A stretch of DNA of 64,000 nt from UBA7236 sp035439505 (GCA_035439505.1 DAORKJ010000001.1:1-64000), one strand, 5' to 3'; shown: positions 17,815-27,681, numbered from the stretch's first letter. Notes: generated by a model from the sequence alone, not told the origin. Program-made: numbers and translations.

Positions 17815-18789
17815 TCACCAACCGAGCACCCAGGCAAAAATTAATGGGGCAACAATAGTGGCATCACTTTCTACAATAAACTTAGGTGTATGGATATCTA
17901 ATTTTCCCCAGGTAATTTTTTCGTTTGGAACGGCACCCGAATAACTACCGTATGAAGTGGTAGAATCAGATATCTGACAGAAATAACTCCAGAATGGAAC
18001 ATCATGCCATTCCAAATCCTGATACATCATAGGCACTACACAAATTGGGAAATCACCTGCAATACCACCGCCAATTTGGAAAAATCCAACACCTTTGCCT
18101 GCCGAATTATTTCTATACCAATCGCTTAACCAAACCATATATTCGATACCACTTTTCATGGTAGAAGCTTTTAATTCGCCTTTAATACAATAGGAAGCAA
18201 AAATATTTCCCATAGTGCTATCCTCCCATCCCGGAACTACAATCGGAATATTTTTTTCCGCAGCAGCTATCATCCATGAATTTTTAGGATCAATTTCATA
18301 TCCTTCCTTCATGACACCGCTCAATAACAATTTATACATATACTCATGTGGGAAATAACGTTCACCTGCAGCTTCGGCATCCATCCATATTTTTACAATA
18401 TGTTGCTGAATTTTACGAAATGCCTCTTCCTCAGGAATACAGGTATCGGTTACACGATTTAAACCTTGTTCCAACAATTCCCATTCCTGCTCCGGAGTCA
18501 GGTCGCGGTAATTGGGAACGCGTTTGTAATGAGAATGTGCAACCAGATTCATGATATCTTCCTCAAGATTGGCTCCTGTGCAGCTAATAATATCTACTTT
18601 ACCCTGACGAATCATTTCAGCAAATGAAATACCTAACTCACCCGTACTCATAGCGCCGGCAAGGGTTACCATCATTTTGCCACCTTCCAGCAAATGTTGC
18701 TCATACCCTTTTGCAGCATCAACCAATGCGGCTGCGTTAAAGTGGCGATAGTGGTGCTGTATAAAATTCGAAATAGGTCCTTTGTTCAT
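17815..18789 (-). CDS. Deoxyhypusine synthase family protein
   Basis: 324 residues matching the deoxyhypusine synthase fold: VTLAGAMSTGELG near residue 42, the NAD-binding SCTGANLEED, a central VPGWEDSTMG, FQIGGGIAGDFPI and the C-terminal YSGAVPNEKITWGK. The lysine of WGK (Lys296) aligns with the catalytic lysine of the eukaryotic enzyme (human Lys329). In eukaryotes and archaea the enzyme transfers the aminobutyl group of spermidine to eIF5A. Bacteria lack hypusine, and bacterial relatives characterised so far include homospermidine synthase-like enzymes, so a polyamine-modifying role is likely (inference). It is bounded by a terminator belonging to the upstream gene. Confidence 0.88.
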   Translation of the reverse strand: MNKGPISNFIQHHYRHFNAAALVDAAKGYEQHLLEGGKMMVTLAGAMSTGELGISFAEMIRQGKVDIISCTGANLEEDIMNLVAHSHYKRVPNYRDLTPEQEWELLEQGLNRVTDTCIPEEEAFRKIQQHIVKIWMDAEAAGERYFPHEYMYKLLLSGVMKEGYEIDPKNSWMIAAAEKNIPIVVPGWEDSTMGNIFASYCIKGELKASTMKSGIEYMVWLSDWYRNNSAGKGVGFFQIGGGIAGDFPICVVPMMYQDLEWHDVPFWSYFCQISDSTTSYGSYSGAVPNEKITWGKLDIHTPKFIVESDATIVAPLIFAWVLGW

Positions 18790-18841
18790 TGTTCAATATT
18801 TTGAACTGCAAAGTAACAAAAAAAATGGCGCTTCCGGACAT

Positions 18842-18875
18842 AAAAAAAGCCCGTTTGCCAATTTGCAGAACGGGC
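18842..18875 (-). terminator. Intrinsic terminator after NTF2-like gene
   Basis: Inverted repeat GCCCGTT / AACGGGC around an 11-base loop. On the minus strand it runs into TTTTTTT, 20 bases after the stop of the NTF2-like gene. Confidence 0.85.
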
Positions 18876-18894
18876 GTATTTATATCTTGATCAA

Positions 18895-19248
18895 TTAATT
18901 GTTGTAGTAAAATTTTTCTTCTACAATTTTACCATCATTCCAACGCTGAACAGATACTTGTTTATATTTTCTATCACCCCATTCACTATGCGTATAATCA
19001 AATTCCCATTCATTGATAACAATTCCATCACTTATTAAAACATTGTGCAATTGTGCACCACGAAAAGCGGTGAGTTTACTTACAAAGTCCTGTTCAAATT
19101 TGCGACATTCGTCTTTTCCAGTTCTAACCGGGAAATTGTTGTCCTGCATTACCACATCATCGGCGTAATACATTTCAAAAGCACCTAATATATCACCGGC
19201 TAATATGCGGGCATTCAGGTCGTCTACTAAAGGTTTTAAGTTTTCCAT
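18895..19248 (-). CDS. NTF2-like/SnoaL-like small protein
   Basis: 117 residues with an NTF2-like cone fold: an N-terminal helix (LVDDLNARILAGDILGAFEMYYADDVVMQDN), then strands including VINEWEFDYTHSEWGDRKYKQVSVQRWNDGKIVEEKFYYN. Family members are small enzymes or binding proteins with varied substrates; no catalytic pair can be assigned. It has no signal peptide. It stands alone, with a dedicated terminator. Confidence 0.8.
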   Translation of the reverse strand: MENLKPLVDDLNARILAGDILGAFEMYYADDVVMQDNNFPVRTGKDECRKFEQDFVSKLTAFRGAQLHNVLISDGIVINEWEFDYTHSEWGDRKYKQVSVQRWNDGKIVEEKFYYNN

Positions 19249-19317
19249 TTTTACATCAATTTACATGTATATACATATAAATGGATAAAAAGTTCAGTAA
19301 GCGGAAAAAATTGTCAA

Positions 19318-19950
19318 TTAAAAGTAGAAACTAGCTCCGAGATTCAGGTTGATGCTATTATTCAATTGCAGCTTGGGGTCCAACGGATTTAAAGCATTAA
19401 AACCTTGTCTAGATGCATGGTAATATAAGTCGCCATTAATCGAAAAATGCTCCGTTATATAATACAGTGATGATAAACCAATACCAACTTTTGGTCCACT
19501 TACAGGTGTTGATGCTTCATAAAATTGTCCGGCATCTGTGGCTGTTTGGTCTATAGTTTCGCGAACGTAGTCAAGCCCAAATCTCGCCCCTATCCGAAAA
19601 TTATCCCAAACATCGGCGCCGTATAAATAAGTAATATTCAGTCCTATTGCCCAAGAAGACACTCTTTCACTTACCAATGCACTGTCGGTGAACTCATATC
19701 CACCCATCGATAACGCATAATATTCTGATTCGGAAGGTTTTAAAAGCGTTAACGCAAAATGGTATTCCAAATACCCTGTCCAATCAAAATAACCTACTCT
19801 AGCCACAATACCGGGCACTACACTTTCAAGATCAAAAGATTGAAAGGCAAATTGGTTTTGCACCGTTCCTTGTGCGCCAACATAAACCTGGCTTTGTAAC
19901 ACACTGGAAATAAATAAACTCAATAAAAAAAGCTGAATTGGTGTTTTCAT
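19318..19950 (-). CDS. Predicted outer-membrane beta-barrel protein, family unknown
   Basis: 210 residues with a signal peptide (about 1-20, ending LQSQVY) followed by alternating hydrophobic strands and a C-terminal LNLGASFYF, the aromatic end usual in outer-membrane barrels. I do not recognise a named family. Length and pattern suit an eight- or ten-stranded OmpA-like barrel without the peptidoglycan-binding domain. It lies between gcvP and the NTF2-like gene on the same strand, with gaps of roughly 70 bases on each side. Confidence 0.65.
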   Translation of the reverse strand: MKTPIQLFLLSLFISSVLQSQVYVGAQGTVQNQFAFQSFDLESVVPGIVARVGYFDWTGYLEYHFALTLLKPSESEYYALSMGGYEFTDSALVSERVSSWAIGLNITYLYGADVWDNFRIGARFGLDYVRETIDQTATDAGQFYEASTPVSGPKVGIGLSSLYYITEHFSINGDLYYHASRQGFNALNPLDPKLQLNNSINLNLGASFYF

Positions 19951-20028
19951 ATTAATTATTTTACTGTAAAGTAAATAATTGACTATGATAAATCCAACTC
20001 AGCCTTGAATAAATCTAGTTAGAAGTGT

Positions 20029-22992
20029 TTAAACTTCCATGTAACTTTCAATTGGAGGACAGGTACAAATTAAATTTCTGTCGCCCTGAGTATTATTAAT
20101 TCTGGCAACACTTGGCCAGAATTTTCTGTCTTTTAAATAACTAACCGGATAAACAGCCTGCTCTCGCGAATAACCATGATTCCAGCTTTCTGACAAAATA
20201 TCGCGCATGGTATGTGGTGCATTTTTTAAGGTATTATCAACTTTATCTGCATCCCCGTTTTCTATTGCCGCGATTTCTGCTTTAATAGCCACCATAGCTT
20301 CAATAAATCTGTCTAATTCTTCCTTGCTTTCACTTTCGGTAGGTTCAATCATTAACGTACCGGCAACAGGAAACGAAACAGTAGGTGCATGGAAACCATA
20401 ATCCATTAATCGTTTCGCAACATCTTCAACTTCTAATCCGATGGTATGTTTCCATTTTCTGAAATCAATAATAAATTCATGTGCTACTCTGCCTGATTTA
20501 CTCACATATAAAATGTCGTAATGTTTTTCGAGATTACTCTTTAAATAATTTGCGTTTAAGATGGCCATTTTTGTTGCATTAGTACATCCTTCACCACCCA
20601 ACATTTTAATATACGCATAACTAATTAATAATATACTTGCACTGCCAAATGGTGCAGCATTAATAGCACGAATGGCATTTATACCACCTGTTTTAAATAA
20701 TGGATGTCCGGGTAAAAACGGAGCAAGTTTTTCATTCACACAAATTGGTCCCATTCCCGGTCCACCACCACCATGCGGTATGGCAAATGTTTTATGTAAG
20801 TTGAGGTGACAAACATCCGCACCAATTTTTGCAGGAGAAGTTAAGCCTACCTGTGCATTCATATTGGCGCCATCCATATATACCAATCCGCCATGCTGAT
20901 GTACGATATTACATATCAACATAATGGTTTCTTCAAACACACCATGTGTAGATGGATACGTTACCATCAAACATGCTAAATCGTTTTGATGTTCTTCCGC
21001 TTTTAATTTTAAATCATCAATATCGATATGTCCTTCTGCATCACTTTTTACAACGATAACGTCCATTCCGGCCATAACCGCACTTGCAGGATTTGTACCA
21101 TGTGCACTTGCAGGAATTAATACTTTATTTCTATGTGCTTCGTTATGATGTCTGTGGTAAGCACGAATTACCATCAACCCAGCATATTCGCCCTGTGCAC
21201 CTGAATTAGGCTGTAGGCTGCATGCATCAAAACGGGTGATTTCACATAAATCATCTTCCAACGTTTTAATCATTTCTAAATATCCTTGCACCTGTTCGGC
21301 TGGAACAAATGGATGAATGGAAGAAAATTCAGGCCATGAAACCGGCATTAATTCAGTTGCCGCATTTAATTTCATTGTACAACTTCCCAATGGAATCATT
21401 GATGTTGTCAACGATAAATCTTTATTTTCCAAACGTTTAATATACCGCATCATTTCACTTTCAGAATGATAGGTGTTAAATACCGGATGCGTTAAATAGG
21501 ATGATGTGCGAATTAATTCTGCCGGTATTGTAGTCTGCAAATTTTCAATATTACTTAACTCAATTTTGTGTCCGTTGTTCGAACCTTTTGCTTCTGCAAA
21601 TACCTCTGCAATTTCTTTAATATCTTCAAGTTCAGTACTTTCATCAAGGGTAATTTGTATATCGCCATTCATATGATAAAAGAAATTCATATGTCTGCTG
21701 ATTGCATGCTGATGAATTACACCACTCATTGCACCTGCTTTAATATACAACGTATCAAAAAAAGCAGTATTTGATTGCACAAAACCCATTTTATTCAGCG
21801 TATCATTTAATACACTGGTTAAACCATGTACTTTTTCTGCAATTTGTTTTAAACCCTCAGGCCCGTGATAAACACCATACATACCGGCCATAATGGCAAG
21901 TAAAGCCTGTGCAGTACAAATGTTGGATGTCGCTTTTTCTCTTCTGATATGTTGCTCTCTGGTTTGTAATGCCATACGCAACGCAGGGTTATTATCGCGG
22001 TCAACACTCACCCCAATAATACGTCCCGGAATATCGCGTTTAAATTCATCTTTAGTTGCAAAAAATGCTGCATGCGGACCACCAAAACCCATTGGTACTC
22101 CAAAACGTTGCGAATTACCAATAGCACAATCTGCACCCATTTCGGCAGGTGATTGTAAAATTGCCAATGATAAAATATCTGCAGCTACTGTTACATAAGC
22201 ATTGTGTTGATGTGCATCATCAATTAATGAACGATAGTTATATAATTGTCCGTTTCCGGCAGGATATTGTAACAAAGCTCCAAAATAGTTGCTGTTGAAA
22301 GTAAATGTTGTATGATTCCCAACTTCAACTTCAATACCAAGTGGTTCAGCTTTGCTAATTAATAAATCTATTGTTTGAGGGAAACACAATTCACTTACAA
22401 AAAACTTATTGGCAACTACTTCTTTTTTATTGCGCAAATGAAAAAACATGATCATTGCTTCAGCAGCTGCAGTTCCTTCATCCAATAAACTGGCGTTGGC
22501 AATATCAAATCCGGTTAAATCGGCAATCATGGTTTGAAAATTTAGCAACGCTTCTAACCTGCCCTGGGCAATTTCAGCCTGATAAGGGGTATACTGCGTA
22601 TACCAACCCGGATTTTCGAATATGTTGCGCTTAATTACACTTGGGGTGAGCGTATTATAATACCCTAACCCGATATATGTCCTAAACACCTTGTTTTTAG
22701 CGGCAATTGCCTTTAGGTGTTTGAAGTAATTGTGTTCGGTCATGGGCTGACTGATATTCAACGGTCGCTTCAGGCGGATGTTTTCCGGAACTGTTTGGTT
22801 GATGAGCGAGTCAAGCGACTCAGCTCCAATACTGGTTAACATTGCTGCAACATCATGTGGTCTTGGGCCAATATGGCGTTGTTCGAATTGCTCGTTAGTT
22901 GAAGTACGAAGTTTCACTGCTGTAGATTTAAAAATTCCTGCAAAATTAAGTGTTGTACAAATGGTTTTGGGCACAATAAAAAAAGATTTCAC
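20029..22992 (-). CDS. gcvP: Glycine dehydrogenase (aminomethyl-transferring), P protein
   Basis: Up to 987 residues, with N- and C-terminal PLP-enzyme halves fused as in the single-chain form. The pyridoxal-phosphate lysine lies in HLNLHKTFAIPHGGGGPG; other motifs are QRHIGPRPHD near the start, TPYQAEIAQGRLE and PLGSCTMKLN. It decarboxylates glycine and passes the aminomethyl group to the lipoyl-H protein in the cleavage system. The first 25 residues precede the usual N-terminus; a GTG at 22917 (VKLRTSTNEQFEQRHIGP) would give a family-typical start, so the true start is uncertain. gcvT and gcvH are not in the window. It is divergent from the SPFH gene across about 80 bases. Confidence 0.94.
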   Translation of the reverse strand: MKSFFIVPKTICTTLNFAGIFKSTAVKLRTSTNEQFEQRHIGPRPHDVAAMLTSIGAESLDSLINQTVPENIRLKRPLNISQPMTEHNYFKHLKAIAAKNKVFRTYIGLGYYNTLTPSVIKRNIFENPGWYTQYTPYQAEIAQGRLEALLNFQTMIADLTGFDIANASLLDEGTAAAEAMIMFFHLRNKKEVVANKFFVSELCFPQTIDLLISKAEPLGIEVEVGNHTTFTFNSNYFGALLQYPAGNGQLYNYRSLIDDAHQHNAYVTVAADILSLAILQSPAEMGADCAIGNSQRFGVPMGFGGPHAAFFATKDEFKRDIPGRIIGVSVDRDNNPALRMALQTREQHIRREKATSNICTAQALLAIMAGMYGVYHGPEGLKQIAEKVHGLTSVLNDTLNKMGFVQSNTAFFDTLYIKAGAMSGVIHQHAISRHMNFFYHMNGDIQITLDESTELEDIKEIAEVFAEAKGSNNGHKIELSNIENLQTTIPAELIRTSSYLTHPVFNTYHSESEMMRYIKRLENKDLSLTTSMIPLGSCTMKLNAATELMPVSWPEFSSIHPFVPAEQVQGYLEMIKTLEDDLCEITRFDACSLQPNSGAQGEYAGLMVIRAYHRHHNEAHRNKVLIPASAHGTNPASAVMAGMDVIVVKSDAEGHIDIDDLKLKAEEHQNDLACLMVTYPSTHGVFEETIMLICNIVHQHGGLVYMDGANMNAQVGLTSPAKIGADVCHLNLHKTFAIPHGGGGPGMGPICVNEKLAPFLPGHPLFKTGGINAIRAINAAPFGSASILLISYAYIKMLGGEGCTNATKMAILNANYLKSNLEKHYDILYVSKSGRVAHEFIIDFRKWKHTIGLEVEDVAKRLMDYGFHAPTVSFPVAGTLMIEPTESESKEELDRFIEAMVAIKAEIAAIENGDADKVDNTLKNAPHTMRDILSESWNHGYSREQAVYPVSYLKDRKFWPSVARINNTQGDRNLICTCPPIESYMEV

Positions 22993-23071
22993 AGTTAATG
23001 CACAAATTCTAAAATAAGCAGTTTATTTTGTCGTCTGTTAAGGATATTCCTCAACAATTAAAACAATCACA

Positions 23072-25003
23072 ATGGACTCAATTAACCAAGAAACACTCAC
23101 CTGGACACTCTGGATTGTAGGCGTGCTGGTATGTATCATCTTCTACAAATTCATTTTGCGCTTCTTTTTCGGGATGGTAATAGTCCCTGAGGACCGAATT
23201 GGTCTTGTCACCAAAAAATTCGTGTTATTCGGTGCCAACAAAGAATTACCTGATGGGCACATTATTGCTACAAAAGGGGAAGCCGGTTATCAGGCACATT
23301 CATTAGCACCGGGTTTATATTTCTGGAAATGGATTTGGCAATATGAAATCACTATGCAACCCTTCATCATCATCCCTACAGGTCAAATTGGCCTTGTGTT
23401 GGCAAATGATGGTGTAGAACTGGAAACAGGACGAATTTTAGCCCGAAAAGTAGAATGCGACACTTTTCAGGATGCCGCAGCTTTTATGAATGGAGGTGGT
23501 AGAAAAGGCCGGCAATCTGCACTTATACCGCCGGGTTCATATCGTATCAATACCTTTTTGTTTGCTATAGAGATTGTGGACATGACCAATGTGCCTGAAA
23601 ATGGGGTGGGTATTGTGACAACTTTGGAGGGACAACCCTTGGATGAAGGTCAAATTGCCGGTAAAATTATTCCTTCACATAACCGATACCAGGATGCAGA
23701 TACCTTTTTAAATAATAGCGGTTACAAAGGTTTGCAGGAGCAGGTAATTTTAGCTGGTAGTTATTTCTTAAACCCATGGTTTGTGCGTGTTGAAATTGTG
23801 AAAATGACCGAAATACCTATCGGTTATGTCGGTGTTGTAATCAGTTACGTGGGTGCCGATGGTGTAGATTTAAGTGGTACTGAATTTAAACACGGTAATA
23901 TCGTTGCGAAAGGGCAAAAAGGTGTATGGGCAGAAGCATTAGGCCCGGGGAAATATCCGATTAACCCTTATATCATGAAAGTGGAATTGGTGCCAACTAC
24001 CAACCTGGTTTTAAATTGGGCATCAGCAAGAACTGAATCGCATATGTTAGATAAAAATTTGAGTACTATCACAGTGCGTTCTAAAGATGGTTTCACTTTC
24101 AACCTCGATGTTTCTCAAATTATTCATATTCCAACTTACGAGGCACCAAAAGTTATTGCACGTTTTGGAAATATGGCCAATCTGGTAACGCAGGTTTTAG
24201 AACCTACCATTGGTAACTACTTCCGTAACTCTGCGCAAGACGCCGATGTAATTGATTTCCTCAAGTCACGAAAAGAACGTCAGGAAAGTGCCAAACAACA
24301 TATTGGTGATGTGCTTGAGCAGTATAATGTTTTTGGTGTTGATACCTTAATCGGTGATATTATTCCTCCTGAAACGTTAATGAAAACGCTCACTGACCGT
24401 AAATTGGCTGAGGAGCAAAAAGTAACCTACGATACCCAAATGAAGGCGCAGGAAACTCGACGCACTTTAGAGAAAGAAACTGCTGTTGCTGAAATGCAAA
24501 AAGAATTAGTAAAAGCTGACCAAGGTGTAGTAATTGCAGAAAAAATTGCAGATGCGAGTGTGAAAAAAGCTACGGGTGATGCAAACGGTATTCGTATTCA
24601 ATCTACAGCTGAAGGTGAACGATTAAGAATATTAGCAACCGGTGAAGCAGAAAAAATTCGATTATTAGCAGAGGCTGATTCGCAAAAAATAAAATTAATT
24701 GCCGATGCAGAAGCCGAACGTATTGCAAAAACAGGTAATGCCGAGGCGGAAAAAATATTGGCGATTGGTAAATCAAATGCTGAATCCTATAAATTATCGG
24801 TTGAAGCTATGGGTGGAGATAATTTCACGCAATTAAAAATTACCGAAAGCCTCGGAATGAATAATGTGAAAGTAATTCCAGAAGTACTCATTACCGGAGG
24901 AAACGATTCTCCAAACGGACCAATAAGTGGTTTGTTAGGTTTAGAATTAATGAAAGAACTCGGTAAACGAATTCGCGAAGGCAATCAGGATAAAAAAGAA
25001 TAA
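23072..25003 (+). CDS. Flotillin-like SPFH/band 7 protein with four N-terminal vault-like repeats
   Basis: 643 residues. A membrane anchor helix (about 12-36) is followed by at least four repeats of roughly 65-70 residues, each opening with a variant of I-G-(L/V)-V (EDRIGLVTK, GQIGLVLA, NGVGIVTT, GYVGVVIS) and closing with a variant of LxPGxYxINPxxxxVE. The SPFH domain proper (about 310-440) has DKNLSTITVRSKDGF. A long Ala/Glu-rich coiled coil (about 445-590) and a short Gly/Pro tail follow. Flotillin-like proteins oligomerise on membrane microdomains and scaffold other proteins. The repeats resemble those described for major vault protein and some bacterial SPFH proteins (recollection). No NfeD gene is adjacent. 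Confidence 0.88.
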   Translation: MDSINQETLTWTLWIVGVLVCIIFYKFILRFFFGMVIVPEDRIGLVTKKFVLFGANKELPDGHIIATKGEAGYQAHSLAPGLYFWKWIWQYEITMQPFIIIPTGQIGLVLANDGVELETGRILARKVECDTFQDAAAFMNGGGRKGRQSALIPPGSYRINTFLFAIEIVDMTNVPENGVGIVTTLEGQPLDEGQIAGKIIPSHNRYQDADTFLNNSGYKGLQEQVILAGSYFLNPWFVRVEIVKMTEIPIGYVGVVISYVGADGVDLSGTEFKHGNIVAKGQKGVWAEALGPGKYPINPYIMKVELVPTTNLVLNWASARTESHMLDKNLSTITVRSKDGFTFNLDVSQIIHIPTYEAPKVIARFGNMANLVTQVLEPTIGNYFRNSAQDADVIDFLKSRKERQESAKQHIGDVLEQYNVFGVDTLIGDIIPPETLMKTLTDRKLAEEQKVTYDTQMKAQETRRTLEKETAVAEMQKELVKADQGVVIAEKIADASVKKATGDANGIRIQSTAEGERLRILATGEAEKIRLLAEADSQKIKLIADAEAERIAKTGNAEAEKILAIGKSNAESYKLSVEAMGGDNFTQLKITESLGMNNVKVIPEVLITGGNDSPNGPISGLLGLELMKELGKRIREGNQDKKE

Positions 25004-25024
25004 TACTGATTCACAACAATTTTA

Positions 25025-25058
25025 AAAGGAGGTTATTATATCAATAATCTCCTTTTTT
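25025..25058 (+). terminator. Intrinsic terminator after SPFH gene
   Basis: Stem AAAGGAGGTTATT / AATAATCTCCTTT with one G-T type mismatch, followed by seven T. Its T tract reaches the stop of a small minus-strand frame. Confidence 0.82.
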
Positions 25059-25159
25059 TATGCTCCGCAAAATGTCCAATTCTGCAGCATCGTGCCAGAA
25101 CTCTGTCCGACGCAAACAATAAAAATCTGCGCTGCTAAAACAGCAGTAACCAATTTCAT
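25058..25159 (-). CDS. Possible small secreted peptide downstream of the TonB receptor
   Basis: A 33-residue frame starts with ATG at 25159, nine bases after the TonB receptor stop on the same strand. It begins MKLVTAVLAAQIFIVCVGQS, which has the charge and hydrophobic core of a signal peptide or membrane helix, and ends in a short polar tail with a Cys near the end. The stop codon touches the terminator of the convergent SPFH gene. Coding capacity is only suggested by the signal-like start and tight spacing; it may be chance. Confidence 0.3.
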   Translation of the reverse strand: MKLVTAVLAAQIFIVCVGQSSGTMLQNWTFCGA

Positions 25160-25168
25160 TTCCGTTTA

Positions 25169-27616
25169 TTATTGCACCCTCGATTTTTCATCAGGTGCTG
25201 CTGTATTTCGAGCCTGCATTCCTTGTCCTTTATTAAATCTATATCCAAACGAAATGGTTAACACACGTGTATCCAAATAACTAAACCAATTTGCAGTAGA
25301 ATTTCCTAACCCTTCAATATCACCACCGGATTGTGTAGTATAAAATATATCACTCACATTTAATTTAATCGTGCCCTGATTTTTCATTATTTTTTTCGAA
25401 ACCCCAAACCTCACACCTCCCGATGGAATGGTAATAAATTGCCCGCTATATACCTTTGTCTGATAATGGCCCGATAATTCAAACGCCCATGTCTCCTTTA
25501 CCTGAAACTGATTCACAGGCCCTATATACCAATGTGTTCCTTCATTATTTAATGGTTGCCCATAAATAGTCGCATTAAATGCATTATGCATCAATTCGGA
25601 ATATACCTGTAATGTCCACCATTTTTTGATTGCAAACATCCCATTAACTGAAATGCCATATGTCAGTTGATCGCTGATATTTCCGGGGCGACTATAAAAA
25701 ATACCATCACGTTGCTCTATGGTTTCATTAATAACATCGTTTACCACACTAAATAATCCAGTTGTAGTTAAGATATTATTATAAGTATGTGATAATTCGA
25801 AATTATGCGAAAAAGTGGGTTCCAAAAATGGATTACCTTCATACAAAGTAAACAAATCGAGCGGGTACGTAAACGGATTTAAATCCTTATAATTCGGGCG
25901 GTCAATTCTTCTTCCATATGAAAATCCTAAAACATGTTTCCCAACCGAATCTACCTGATATTGTAAATAGGCGGTAGGAAAAATATTATATAAATTTCTG
26001 GTAAAAGTAGAATCTTCGGTAAGTGCGTTGCCAAGTTGATTGCCTGTAATATTAGTATTCTCAAATCGCAATCCTAATTGCAAAGAAAATACACCAATGC
26101 TTTGACTGTAATTTACATAAGCTGCATTAATATTCTCGTTGTAAATAAAATGATTGGAAAAAGTATAATTTGGAGTTAAAACACCATCCAATTCATCCTG
26201 AAAATCAGCATCATTATCCGCATCCACAATACTTGATTTAACACCTGCATCAAATCGGGCACCACTTGAGAGCGGCATCACAAAATCAGCTTTCGCACTT
26301 TTGATGGATAATAAAGTTGGTAAAAAACTCAGCAAGTTACTTTCTCCGATTAATACATCACCGGGCAAATATGATTTAGTGAGTAATTGCTGGTCCATAT
26401 CAGAGTTGTACCCCAGGTAATCAAATTGAAGTGTAAGTTGTTTGCCTTTATCATCCAGTACAACATCATAATTTAAATTGATATTACCATTAATAAATTT
26501 GCGGACTGAGGGGCTATAAGTAACCACTGTGCTCTGCAACGCACCTAATGAATCGCTGACTTCTGCTGTATTGGTTGAATTGTTATCCAACGAAGTATTA
26601 AATCCACTAAACGAAACGCCAATGGTAGATTTATCATTGATATAAAAATCCATGCCTAATTTTCCGGTCAGACTGGTATTCTCAATTTTAATGAATGTAT
26701 GCTGATAAAAAGTGGAACTCAAACTACCATCTTCATTATTATACGTTCTGTTGATATCCAAGTCCTGAAATGTATTATGCAAATTATATCCTAGGTTCGT
26801 ATAAAAATTAAATCTGTTTATCCTGTAATTCAGATTTGCGCTGTTGTTACTTTTAGGATAACGGCCTTGCGCATAACTCAAATTAAAGCCACCGTTAACA
26901 CCCACCTTTTTTGTTTTTTTAATATTGATATTAATTATTCCGCCTGTTCCTGCTGCATCATATTTAGCTGGTGGGTTGGTCATAATTTCGATATTCTCCA
27001 ACGATTCCGATGGCAATGAACGTAAATAACCGGCTAAGTCGGCTGGCGCCAGATAGGTAGGTTTATCATCCACATACACCATAACACCTTTTCCTTTTAA
27101 ACTGATATTACCATCCATATCAACCTGAACTCCCGGCGACTTTTCGAGTACATCAAGTGCTGTAGTTCCTGCGTTGCTGATTAATGCTTCCGGGTGTACA
27201 ATAATCCTATCAATGCTTTGCTCAACAAATGGTTTTTTGCTGATGATTTCAACAGATTCCAATTGTAATGAACCAGTTGACTTTAAATTAATTATTGGTA
27301 ACACATATTTTGTTTTAAGGGATGTTACCTCAATTACTTGTGAGAAGTAAGTTTGATAACCTAAAGCAGCAATACTTAAAAAATATTTTTCCGGATTAGC
27401 AATATTTATTGCAAAACCTCCATCAACAGCAGTCAATGATGAAGTTATTGCTGTCGAATCATTAAAAAGATACAAGGTAACCAGCGCATCATTTAATGGG
27501 TTGTTTGCCGAATCCGCTACCATACCAGTCAGCAAATAGGCCTCATCTTGAGCAACAATCTGTGCCTGACTGGAAAACACTAGCCCACTTAAAAGTGCGA
27601 AAAAAAATAACTTCAT
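25169..27616 (-). CDS. TonB-dependent receptor, outer-membrane beta-barrel family 3 type
   Basis: 815 residues. A signal peptide (about 1-18) precedes a carboxypeptidase-regulatory-like domain (LLTGMVADSANNPLNDALVTLYLF), a plug with NAGTTALDVLEKSPGVQVD, MVYVDDKPTYL and YDAAGTGGIININIKK, then a barrel that ends FGYRFNKG followed by a short tail. This is the group with a degenerate plug and OMP_b-brl_3 barrel, common in Bacteroidota and mostly of unknown substrate. It lies downstream of an AraC-type regulator with 62 bases between. A 16-bp motif 50 bases upstream of its start also occurs upstream of the serine hydrolase gene at 30136. Confidence 0.87.
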   Translation of the reverse strand: MKLFFFALLSGLVFSSQAQIVAQDEAYLLTGMVADSANNPLNDALVTLYLFNDSTAITSSLTAVDGGFAINIANPEKYFLSIAALGYQTYFSQVIEVTSLKTKYVLPIINLKSTGSLQLESVEIISKKPFVEQSIDRIIVHPEALISNAGTTALDVLEKSPGVQVDMDGNISLKGKGVMVYVDDKPTYLAPADLAGYLRSLPSESLENIEIMTNPPAKYDAAGTGGIININIKKTKKVGVNGGFNLSYAQGRYPKSNNSANLNYRINRFNFYTNLGYNLHNTFQDLDINRTYNNEDGSLSSTFYQHTFIKIENTSLTGKLGMDFYINDKSTIGVSFSGFNTSLDNNSTNTAEVSDSLGALQSTVVTYSPSVRKFINGNINLNYDVVLDDKGKQLTLQFDYLGYNSDMDQQLLTKSYLPGDVLIGESNLLSFLPTLLSIKSAKADFVMPLSSGARFDAGVKSSIVDADNDADFQDELDGVLTPNYTFSNHFIYNENINAAYVNYSQSIGVFSLQLGLRFENTNITGNQLGNALTEDSTFTRNLYNIFPTAYLQYQVDSVGKHVLGFSYGRRIDRPNYKDLNPFTYPLDLFTLYEGNPFLEPTFSHNFELSHTYNNILTTTGLFSVVNDVINETIEQRDGIFYSRPGNISDQLTYGISVNGMFAIKKWWTLQVYSELMHNAFNATIYGQPLNNEGTHWYIGPVNQFQVKETWAFELSGHYQTKVYSGQFITIPSGGVRFGVSKKIMKNQGTIKLNVSDIFYTTQSGGDIEGLGNSTANWFSYLDTRVLTISFGYRFNKGQGMQARNTAAPDEKSRVQ

Positions 27617-27665
27617 GTTTGGCGTTTTAATTATTGCAAAGATGTGATTTTTAGCAAGTTTTTCT

Positions 27666-27681
27666 TTGTCGAATCCTGCTA
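27666..27681 (-). promoter_or_regulatory. Candidate regulator site upstream of TonB receptor (copy 1)
   Basis: On the minus strand the sequence is TAGCAGGATTCGACAA. It lies about 50 bases upstream of the TonB receptor ATG and overlaps the last codon of the AraC gene. The same 16-mer, with one change, lies 60 bases upstream of the serine hydrolase. I infer a shared operator, perhaps for the AraC protein encoded between them. Confidence 0.45.
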
